Of a stretch of 64,000 nt of DNA, positions 56,205-64,000 are shown piece after piece (the stretch's first letter is position 1; every line of letters starts with the position of its first letter). The position numbers were made by a program, and so were the translations under genes. Where the stretch lies: NCBI GenBank assembly GCA_902521995.1, contig CABYTO010000005.1:1-64000 (forward strand), in the 5' to 3' direction. The stretch comes from an uncultured Prochlorococcus sp. Lineage in GTDB: Bacteria > Cyanobacteriota > Cyanobacteriia > PCC-6307 > Cyanobiaceae. The notes under the pieces were generated by a model. It worked only from the letters and a program-made list of their open reading frames with translations, was not told the origin of the DNA and did no database searches.

Positions 56205-57651
56205 AATTTTCTATACCTTTGGAAGCTAAAATTTGCCTTGAAACCATTAATGCAGACTGACTAACACCTGCAGTCCCCTCTCCTGGATAAATCGAATCTC
56301 CACATAACCATAAACCTTCAAAAGGTGTCCTACTTGATAATCCAAATAAACCAAAAATATCTGGATTTTGACCAAGCCCGCCTACTATTCCATTAGGTCT
56401 TTTTGTCCATTTTTCAAAGCCCAATGGAGTTGCTAATTCTCTATGTAGCCATTTTTCAGGATCAATATCAAATTGACTTTCCAATTCAAGGGATATTTTT
56501 TTCATGAAACCATTTTTTTTCTTTAAGTAAGTTTGTTTATCTAGATCAAACCAATCTTTAGTTTTGGTAAAGATACTGGCAATTAAAGTAACCTCACCTT
56601 TTGGCGCTCTTCCATCACCATCATCACTAATTGATACAAATAACGAACAAAATTCTTTTGAAACAAATTGATAATGATTGGAGAATGTTTTTTTAATATG
56701 TTCCTTTTTTAATGCTGAATAAAAAACTACAGCTCCACTTGGATCAGGCAAATTATTAAGTCGATTTTTATAATTTTTTTTTCTTTCTAAAGGATCTTTC
56801 AAATGCTTGAGCAAAGATTGTGGAGGTGCGGTATAAATCACATCTTTTGCTTGATAAATAAATGATTTTTTTTTCGAATTAACTTCTTGTCCAAAAATTA
56901 AATTCACTCCAGTTTTAATTAATGAACTTTCTAATGATTCACTTAAAGACTGCATAGATTTTTTAAGATGCCAAAGACCATGTGGCTGTTGACACATCTG
57001 AAGAACAGTAGATCCATATAATGCTGCCGTACTATAAACGTCCTCTTGAGAATAAAGTTTTAGTTGAAGATTTAAGAATTTAATCAAGCGCTCATTCTTG
57101 GATAATCCACATATCCGCAATAGATCAAAAATAGTAGATTTAAGTAAGATACCTGTGACAAGGTTTGAAGGTACTAGTGCTTTGAGAAGTTGAGAAAAAT
57201 CCCAAAAATTACTTATTGGTAAAACAGGATTATTATTAGCAAATATCCAATTACTTTCATGTATTAGGGTACAAAGCTTCCAAAATCTTTGACTCCCAGG
57301 AAACTGCATTTCTCGTTCAGCAATCCATTTACTTTTTTCATACCAAATAGGTATAGGATTACCACCATCATTTAAATCAACAATGCAAGCAGGGTCTAAA
57401 ATTGTGGCTTCTGGGGATGGAATATCTAAAAAATCAAAAATTCTAGAATGTATTCCTCCCTTCTCTAAACCAGCAACCTGAGTTGCGCCAACATCGAAAG
57501 TATAATTCTTTCTTTTAAAAGTACCGGCACACCCTCCTGCTTGAGTATGAGATTCGATTAAAGTCACTGATAAGCCTTGTTTTGATAAAATCGCTGCAGA
57601 AGTTAGTCCTGCTATACCGGCGCCTACAACAATAACTTCAGACTTTTTCAT
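56194..57651 (-). CDS. crtD: CrtI-family carotenoid desaturase/isomerase, CrtD (C-3',4' desaturase)-like
   Basis: VIVVGAGIAGLTSAAILSKQGLSVTLIESHTQAGGCAGTF; LWLCGDSIYPGEGTAGVSQSALM. Confidence 0.7.
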   Translation of the reverse strand: MKKSEVIVVGAGIAGLTSAAILSKQGLSVTLIESHTQAGGCAGTFKRKNYTFDVGATQVAGLEKGGIHSRIFDFLDIPSPEATILDPACIVDLNDGGNPIPIWYEKSKWIAEREMQFPGSQRFWKLCTLIHESNWIFANNNPVLPISNFWDFSQLLKALVPSNLVTGILLKSTIFDLLRICGLSKNERLIKFLNLQLKLYSQEDVYSTAALYGSTVLQMCQQPHGLWHLKKSMQSLSESLESSLIKTGVNLIFGQEVNSKKKSFIYQAKDVIYTAPPQSLLKHLKDPLERKKNYKNRLNNLPDPSGAVVFYSALKKEHIKKTFSNHYQFVSKEFCSLFVSISDDGDGRAPKGEVTLIASIFTKTKDWFDLDKQTYLKKKNGFMKKISLELESQFDIDPEKWLHRELATPLGFEKWTKRPNGIVGGLGQNPDIFGLFGLSSRTPFEGLWLCGDSIYPGEGTAGVSQSALMVSRQILASKGIENFSL

Positions 57652-57655
57652 TAAA

Positions 57656-58534
57656 ATGCAAAAATTATCTCCTATTGAAATTAACGAAATTTGTGAAGAA
57701 TTAGGTGAAACCTATCCAAAAAGTATTAAACAAGTACATGGTGGCGATATTCATAATGCATGGCGAATAGAATTCTCAAACAAAAAGTTATTCCTTAAAA
57801 GAAACATTAGAAACAAAAACTTTCTTGAATTTGAAAAATATTGTCTACAAAATTTGAGAAAATATATTAATCAAGAAAACTTAGTTATTCCTAAAGTTAT
57901 TGCATATAAAAATATAAAAAATATAGAAATCCTATTAATTGAATGGATAGATATGCATAACTTTGACCAAACAAAGCTTGGAAAAGGTTTAGGTGAATTG
58001 CACTTGAAATCAGCTGAATCTAACCCCAAAATGTTTGGGTTTCCAGTTGAGGGTTTTATCGGAACAACAGATCAGAAAAAAGGCTTGGAAGATAATTGGA
58101 TAGATTGTTTTTTAAACTTAAGGATAATACCTCAATTATTAAGTCTTAAATCGAGAATTTTAGATAAAGAAATTATAAATAAAGTTAAAGAAAAAATTAA
58201 ATCAGAATTGCTGAATCACAAACCAATAAATGCTCTAGTTCATGGTGATTTATGGTCAGGCAATGCAGGAATGGACAAAAATGGAAAGGGGGTTATATTT
58301 GACCCTGCATCTTGGTGGGCAGATAATGAAGTAGATATAGCTATGACAAAACTATTTGGAGGTTTTAGAAAAGAGTTTTATGAAGAATACCATAGAATTT
58401 TTCCTATAAAAAACGGATTTGAAAAAAGAATTATTATTTATAATTTTTATCACATATTGAATCACGCCAATATGTTTGGAGGAGGGTACTTAAACCAAGT
58501 TGAAGATTACGTAAAAGCAATCCTTAATATGTAA
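57656..58534 (+). CDS. Fructosamine kinase-family protein
   Basis: ALVHGDLWSGNAGMDKNGKGVIFDPASWWADNEVDIAMTKLFGGF. Confidence 0.88.
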   Translation: MQKLSPIEINEICEELGETYPKSIKQVHGGDIHNAWRIEFSNKKLFLKRNIRNKNFLEFEKYCLQNLRKYINQENLVIPKVIAYKNIKNIEILLIEWIDMHNFDQTKLGKGLGELHLKSAESNPKMFGFPVEGFIGTTDQKKGLEDNWIDCFLNLRIIPQLLSLKSRILDKEIINKVKEKIKSELLNHKPINALVHGDLWSGNAGMDKNGKGVIFDPASWWADNEVDIAMTKLFGGFRKEFYEEYHRIFPIKNGFEKRIIIYNFYHILNHANMFGGGYLNQVEDYVKAILNM

Positions 58535-58541
58535 TCTTTAA

Positions 58542-58907
58542 CTACCCTAAATATGTCTTCTTAAGATTTTGTACCTTATCTAGAACAGCTTCACGATTTT
58601 CACTTGTACGAAGATTTTGCCAGCTCCATTGACCGACAACAATGACCCCTAGCAGTTCTAGTAAACCAGGAAGAATTGGGAAAAAGTTTATCGTGTCAAT
58701 GACAACTTTAATTATTATCTGAGCTATTACGACAACAGCAATTATGCCTGCCGCCTTGCCGTACTTGCCCATTTGAGTCCAATCAACATTACCAAGGGTT
58801 TCGTTGACTTTTCCCATAACATCAGAGTACTTCTCTGAAAAACTTTTGGTTTCTGAGCTTGTATCGGAGCCGGAGTCTTGGTTTGACTCTGGAGTGTTAT
58901 CACTCAT
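58542..58907 (-). CDS. CAAD-domain (CurT-like, thylakoid curvature) membrane protein
   Basis: Two TM helices and WSWQNLRTSENREAVLDKVQNLKKTYLG. Confidence 0.75.
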   Translation of the reverse strand: MSDNTPESNQDSGSDTSSETKSFSEKYSDVMGKVNETLGNVDWTQMGKYGKAAGIIAVVVIAQIIIKVVIDTINFFPILPGLLELLGVIVVGQWSWQNLRTSENREAVLDKVQNLKKTYLG

Positions 58908-59201
58908 GAATTCAGTAAACTTAATATATGAACCAGACAGTATCGGAAAAAACGTCTATTGACTACCTTTTTGTTGTGCAAAATTCCGAACCGAAACATT
59001 TTGTATTTTTTTAGAGGCTTTGGTATATATGCTTTCTGAAGATATTTAAACTTAAAATAGATTTATAAAAACTTCACATTATGGTCTAGTTCTAACAAAA
59101 ACATTAATAAATTAGAGTAATAAGAAAAATTTAAAAGTCTAAAATTTTTATTTTAATTATTATATTTTCATAGTTTATCTCGCAAAAATTAAAGGATTTC
59201 A

Positions 59202-60365
59202 ATGTCCAAAGATATAAAATTTAATTTCTTAAACTCTGATGAAGAAGAAAGATATCAAAAACATTTGACCCTCAAAGAGATAGGTTATGAGGGCCAACTA
59301 AATCTTAAAAACAGCTCAGTATTATGCATTGGAGCAGGTGGGCTTGGTTCTTCCGTTTTGCTTTATCTAGCTGCAGCAGGAATTGGGAGAATTGGAATAG
59401 TTGATAACGATCAAGTTGAAAAGTCTAATCTCCAGAGACAGATAATTCATGAAACAAATACTATTGGCAATCTTAAAATTGATTCTGCTCGGGAAAGAAT
59501 TAAAAAATTCAATCCTAATTGTGAAATATTAACCTTTTCAGAGAGAATTAATCCTAAAAATGCTCTTGAATTAATAAAGGATTTTGATGTTATTTGTGAT
59601 TGCTCGGATAACTTTGGTACAAGATATTTAATAAATGATTCATGCCTGATATTAAAAAAACCTCTAGTCTTTGGAAGTGTACAAGGCTTTGAAGGGCAAG
59701 TGAGTGTTTTCAATTTATATAAAAATAGTCCTAATTTAAGAGACTTACTTCCAGAATCACCTACAAAAAATGCTGTCCCTAGTTGTGCAGAATACGGGGT
59801 TGTAGGTGTTTCAACAGGTTTAATAGGAATTCTTCAGGTTAATGAAATTATCAAAATCATTTTGAAAAAAGGTGAAATTTTAGATGGGAAAATTTTAATT
59901 TTTGATCTATTTAATATGAATATGAAAAAATTACATCTAAAAAGTGATCAGTTAAATAAACGAATAAAAAATCTATCTCAGTTTGAGAGCTTTTACAATA
60001 GTGATGAATATTGTGGGAAAGTCGATGAAATTAGAAGTATTAATGCTAGTGACTTTAATAGTTTATACAAAACAAAACCTAACAAAATTCTTTTAATTGA
60101 TGTTAGAGAAAATGAAGAATTTTCTAAATCCGCAATAGAGGGATCTATCTCAATTCCCCTGAGTCATTTGAAGCAAGAATCTGACTTAAAATTTATTCAA
60201 AAAGAAAGTTTAAATAAAGAGGTTTTCACTATATGTAAATCGGGGAAACGCTCTAAAAAAGCTTCAATAATCTTGTCTAAATTCAAAATTCAGTCAAGAT
60301 CTATTGAAGGCGGCATTGAAAAAATAAAAAAATATTGTGCAAATAATTTTTTAAGAATAAGTTAG
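59202..60365 (+). CDS. moeB: MoeB/ThiF-type adenylyltransferase with C-terminal rhodanese domain
   Basis: CIGAGGLGSSVLLYLAAAGIGRIGIVDNDQVEKSNLQRQIIH; rhodanese loop CKSGKRS. Confidence 0.88.
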   Translation: MSKDIKFNFLNSDEEERYQKHLTLKEIGYEGQLNLKNSSVLCIGAGGLGSSVLLYLAAAGIGRIGIVDNDQVEKSNLQRQIIHETNTIGNLKIDSARERIKKFNPNCEILTFSERINPKNALELIKDFDVICDCSDNFGTRYLINDSCLILKKPLVFGSVQGFEGQVSVFNLYKNSPNLRDLLPESPTKNAVPSCAEYGVVGVSTGLIGILQVNEIIKIILKKGEILDGKILIFDLFNMNMKKLHLKSDQLNKRIKNLSQFESFYNSDEYCGKVDEIRSINASDFNSLYKTKPNKILLIDVRENEEFSKSAIEGSISIPLSHLKQESDLKFIQKESLNKEVFTICKSGKRSKKASIILSKFKIQSRSIEGGIEKIKKYCANNFLRIS

Positions 60366-61522
60366 TAATCAACTCCTCTTTTTAAATCAACTCCCACATT
60401 TGCATAATGCTTATGACAAACCATTTCAGAGTAAACATCAGCTAGTTCAAAGTATGAAGGTTCATTTTTACACCTCCCAGTAATTACAACTTCTGTATCT
60501 GCTGGTTTTTTTAAAAGCGTTTGATGTATTGATTCCACAGGTAACAACTCTAAATCAACAGTTGGATTCAATTCATCTAAAATGATTGTTTTATACAAGC
60601 CAGACAAAATAGCAGCTTTAGCAATTTCCCATGCTCTTTCAGCCTCAACATAATCAATTGGTTGTTGTTGACCTCTCCATACGATGGCATCTCTGCCTGA
60701 ACGCAAATGATCTACTAAATGAGGGTAACTCTCTCTCAAAGCTTCAATGGCAGCATCTTCGGTATATCCATTTCCACCTTTTAACCACTGTAATATTAAA
60801 ACTCTATGACTTTTATCTTGAGATATTCCTTTACCAATAGCTTGAAGAGCCTTACCTAGTGCACTTGTGGATTTACCCTTTCCTTCACCTGTATAAATCT
60901 CAATTCCACCACTAGAACTACTTTGTTTGGATATTTCTGATAAGTCTCCTATCAAACGTGGTCTCATTTCTGAGTGGAGTTGAGATATTCTTACCAAAGA
61001 GGGTGGGGCTGCCCTTCCAGTAATAATTATTTCTAATCCATCTGGACGATTTTGCAGAGTATCAACTACTTCATTGATATTAAGCATTCCTAAATCAAGA
61101 ACTGGATTTAACTCATCTAATACAACTACAGAATAAAGAGAACTAGCAATTGCTCCTTTAGCAATATTCCAACCTCTTTCGGCCTCACCAACATCAAACT
61201 TTGTAACTTGTTCAGCAGTGAAAAATTCGGATCTTCCTGTCCTTACATGGTCAATTAAATGTGGAAAGCCTCTTTGTAAAGCCTCTATAGCTGAATCCTC
61301 GTCATATGGTCTCTCAGGACCTTTTAAAAATCTTAGAAGTAAAACTCTTGACTGTCTTTTTTCGCATATTCCTAATCCTATTGTCCTGAGAACTACTCCC
61401 AAAGCAGCCTGACTTTTCCCCTTACCCTCTCCATCATAAATATGTAATTGACCTTTTGATCTCTCTTGACTGTCACTTGCTGTGACAATTCCAATTCCTC
61501 TATTTCTACTCGTATTCGTCAA
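60362..61522 (-). CDS. Tandem two-domain CobO/CobA-type cob(I)alamin adenosyltransferase (P-loop family)
   Basis: Two repeats: IYDGEGKGKSQAALGVVLRTIG...VVLDELNPVLDLGMLN and IYTGEGKGKSTSALGKALQAIG...IILDELNPTVDLELL. Confidence 0.85.
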   Translation of the reverse strand: MTNTSRNRGIGIVTASDSQERSKGQLHIYDGEGKGKSQAALGVVLRTIGLGICEKRQSRVLLLRFLKGPERPYDEDSAIEALQRGFPHLIDHVRTGRSEFFTAEQVTKFDVGEAERGWNIAKGAIASSLYSVVVLDELNPVLDLGMLNINEVVDTLQNRPDGLEIIITGRAAPPSLVRISQLHSEMRPRLIGDLSEISKQSSSSGGIEIYTGEGKGKSTSALGKALQAIGKGISQDKSHRVLILQWLKGGNGYTEDAAIEALRESYPHLVDHLRSGRDAIVWRGQQQPIDYVEAERAWEIAKAAILSGLYKTIILDELNPTVDLELLPVESIHQTLLKKPADTEVVITGRCKNEPSYFELADVYSEMVCHKHYANVGVDLKRGVDY

Positions 61523-61609
61523 TTGAACAAAATTAGTAAATTTAATCTAAGATATAGATAAGAATATTATTAAATATTTAATAATAAATTCAACCTATTC
61601 ATAAGTAAT

Positions 61610-62455
61610 TTGAATTTTAAAGTAATTAGCATGTTCAATCAACTAGAAATTCTCTCTGATGAACAAAGTGAAAAGCTTTATACAATTAGAAGATACATTA
61701 AGAATCTTGATAGTGTTTGTATTGCTTATTCCGGAGGAGTTGACAGTACATTAGTAGCATCATTAGCATTCGAGCAATTAGGTAGCAAAGCAATTGCCAT
61801 AACTGGAATTTCTCCTGCATTAGCCACTACTCTTCGTGAAGAAGCAAGAATGCAAGCAAAATGGATTGGAGTAAAGCATGTAGAGATTAAAACATCAGAA
61901 TTAGAACAATCAAGTTACAGTGAAAATCCTAAGGATAGGTGCTTTGCATGCAAAAAAGAGCTCCACAAACATACAACCTACCTCTCAAAAAAACTTAATT
62001 ACAAAATAGTTTTAGATGGAGTCAATCTGGATGACCTTAAAGATTACAGACCAGGTATACAAGCCTCAAAACAAGCAGGAGTTATCTCTCCCCTTGCAAA
62101 ATTTAAAGTCTCAAAACAAGACATTAGGGATATATCAAGAGCATTGGGTTTTCCTTGGTGGGATAAACCTGCTCAACCTTGTTTATCATCAAGATTTCCT
62201 TATGGCCATGAAATAACTAGTGAAAGGCTAAAAATGGTTGAGAAAGCAGAAGAATATCTTAAAGAATGTGGAATATCGGAGGTTAGAGTTAGATGCCAAG
62301 GCTCAACTGCAAGAATAGAAATTCCCCAAGATGAATTAAAGCAATTTTTTAACAAATATAATTTTAATGAGTTAGTTCAATATTTTTCTAATTTAGGATT
62401 TAATTGCACAAGTTTAGATCTTGAGGGACTTGTAAGCGGAAAATTAAATAGGTAA
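61610..62455 (+). CDS. larE: LarE-type ATP-dependent sulfur transferase (PP-loop)
   Basis: SVCIAYSGGVDSTLVASLAFEQLG; DRCFACKKELH; WDKPAQPCLSSRFPYG. Confidence 0.88.
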   Translation: MNFKVISMFNQLEILSDEQSEKLYTIRRYIKNLDSVCIAYSGGVDSTLVASLAFEQLGSKAIAITGISPALATTLREEARMQAKWIGVKHVEIKTSELEQSSYSENPKDRCFACKKELHKHTTYLSKKLNYKIVLDGVNLDDLKDYRPGIQASKQAGVISPLAKFKVSKQDIRDISRALGFPWWDKPAQPCLSSRFPYGHEITSERLKMVEKAEEYLKECGISEVRVRCQGSTARIEIPQDELKQFFNKYNFNELVQYFSNLGFNCTSLDLEGLVSGKLNR

Positions 62456-62461
62456 ATATTT

Positions 62462-62896
62462 TCAAACAACCGTTCTGATCTGATTAGAGACTGCTGTAGG
62501 TGGATTTCGCTCAATGACACGCAAAGAATGTTCTTTAGCCATCAAAGATTCAATTAAATATTGACTAGCTAGTTCAGGCATCATATTTTGACCACATGTA
62601 AAAATATCGACTGCCGAATAATTAGATTCAGGCCAAGTATGTATTGAAATATGAGATTCTGCCAGTAAAGCAATTGCCGTAACCCCCTGAGGCTCAAATT
62701 TATTACTTATCAAATTCAAAACTGTTGCATTTGCCAATTTAGCAGCTCTATTTAAAATACAGCGTAAAAAGGATTCGTCATTTAATTTTTCGCGATCGCA
62801 TCTATAAAGTTCCAACAAAAGGTGTTTACTTTGATGAATTAATTTTTGCTCATTACTTAACGAACTTAAAATTTGACTTTTTTTGTAGATTTCCAT
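62462..62896 (-). CDS. speD: S-adenosylmethionine decarboxylase proenzyme, prokaryotic type
   Basis: ALLAESHISIHTWPESNYSAVDIFTCG. Confidence 0.92.
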   Translation of the reverse strand: MEIYKKSQILSSLSNEQKLIHQSKHLLLELYRCDREKLNDESFLRCILNRAAKLANATVLNLISNKFEPQGVTAIALLAESHISIHTWPESNYSAVDIFTCGQNMMPELASQYLIESLMAKEHSLRVIERNPPTAVSNQIRTVV

Positions 62897-62949
62897 TTAA
62901 GAAATTTATATGAAATTAAGATTAGCTAAAAAAACATGCTTATTAAAAA

Positions 62950-64000
62950 TTATAAGTTAATCATTTGTGAAGAGCCTAAGAAAGACTGATTAAATTTATC
63001 TAAATGTGTCGCACTTATAAAACATTGACTATCTTTACCAACAGAATTTAATAATAAATTTTGCCTGGTTAAATCTAATTCCGCCAAGACATCATCCAAT
63101 ATAAGTATTGGAGGAACATTTAGTGTTTTAGTTAATAAATCGAGTTCAGCCATCTTTAAAGCCAAGATAAAAGTCCTTTGCTGTCCTGAGGAACCATATT
63201 TTCTAACTGAAACATTATTAATTAGAAACTCAATATCATCACGATGAGGGCCAAAATTACATTTACCAGTCAATGCTTCTATTGAACGCTGATTTAAGAG
63301 TTGTTCTGCTATTTTTTTACTAATAACTTCTTCATCTTCTTCTTCTGGACTTATATTTTGTATCCCCGATAGATAATTTATGTCTATTTGCTCTTGAGAT
63401 TTACTTAAATGATTATGCCAGTATTCAACATATGGTTTTATTTTTAATAAAGCTCTTCTTCTGCGCCGAAAAATTCTTGTACTTATTATTGACATTTGAA
63501 TATCAAAGCTTTCAACAATATCTGTTGATTGGATTTTTAAGAAACTTTCCGAACGCCAAAAATGACTTCTTTGTTTTAAAAGCCTATTAAATCTACTTAT
63601 CAGGTCTAAATAGACCGGTTCAAGCTGAGATACGACTTTATCAATCCATGTTCTTCGATAACTGGGTTCACTTCTAACAATATCTATATCATTAGAACAA
63701 AAACATACACTCCGAATATAATTCTTTATTTCACTCTGTTTTTTCAAGATTGATTCATTAACATAAATTTTTTTAGGCCCTTTTCGGAATAAATTCAACT
63801 TTAAATCGTCTTTAAAATTTATCTGTCCTATAACTACAGCCATATCACTATCATTCTCAATTAAGTCTTTATCGCTTAGTGCTCTATTAGATTTTAATTG
63901 ACTTAAAAATTCAACCGATTCAAGTAAATTTGACTTACCAATACCATTGCAACCAAGCACAATTGCTCTTTGCTCTTTTAAATCAATTTCAAAACTTTTA
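62950..64000 (-). CDS. recF: DNA replication/repair protein RecF (5' end beyond window)
   Basis: VLGCNGIGKSNLLESVEFLSQLKSNR; YGSSGQQRTFILALKMAELDLL; ILDDVLAELD; frame open to window end. Confidence 0.95.
   Translation of the reverse strand, partial: KSFEIDLKEQRAIVLGCNGIGKSNLLESVEFLSQLKSNRALSDKDLIENDSDMAVVIGQINFKDDLKLNLFRKGPKKIYVNESILKKQSEIKNYIRSVCFCSNDIDIVRSEPSYRRTWIDKVVSQLEPVYLDLISRFNRLLKQRSHFWRSESFLKIQSTDIVESFDIQMSIISTRIFRRRRRALLKIKPYVEYWHNHLSKSQEQIDINYLSGIQNISPEEEDEEVISKKIAEQLLNQRSIEALTGKCNFGPHRDDIEFLINNVSVRKYGSSGQQRTFILALKMAELDLLTKTLNVPPILILDDVLAELDLTRQNLLLNSVGKDSQCFISATHLDKFNQSFLGSSQMINL

Noticed and set aside
58979-59003. CAAAAT...ATTTTG followed by a T-run as an intrinsic terminator
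   Set aside because: Stem is only 6 bp and nearly all A/T, with a long loop and no adjacent upstream + strand gene
1-64000. CRISPR arrays, IS elements, prophage or toxin-antitoxin loci
   Set aside because: No regularly spaced repeats, transposase, phage structural gene or recognisable toxin-antitoxin pair was found; the recombinase/70-aa pair does not fit known TA families on sequence alone

Overview
This is a low-GC picocyanobacterial chromosome segment. It looks like Prochlorococcus, probably a high-light-adapted type, judging from base composition, gene order and protein sequences; this was not confirmed by database search. Most of it is conserved core genome: str operon (rpsL-rpsG-fusA-tuf-rpsJ), the S10/spc/alpha ribosomal super-cluster (rplC through rpmE-prfA), psaA-psaB, psaL-psaI, Fd-GOGAT, lipA, rne-rnhB, recA, ndhN-ldpA, alr, cobJ, CobO-type enzyme, speD and the 5' part of recF. 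It also carries tRNA-Ser(GCU) and tRNA-Gln(UUG). Two short genes missing from the ORF track were read directly: psaI (22267-22380, -) and rpmJ (38895-39011, -). I found no CRISPR array, prophage, IS element or clear genomic island. The least explained stretch is about 18.8-21.6 kb: a serine-recombinase-family protein with substituted active-site residues, an adjacent 70-aa hypothetical, and a head-to-head serine-hydrolase / NlpC-P60 pair. Other points for follow-up are a perfect cyanobacterial-type LexA box on the recA promoter, stem-loops in the leaders and spacers of psaA, rplC/ndhN, rpsK-rpoA, rpmJ-rpsM and tuf-rpsJ, loss of zinc-binding cysteines in L36, L31 and MoeB, a tandem-duplicated CobO-type protein, and a DinG-like protein lacking helicase motifs. 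I saw nothing that I could confidently call a wholly new multi-gene system.
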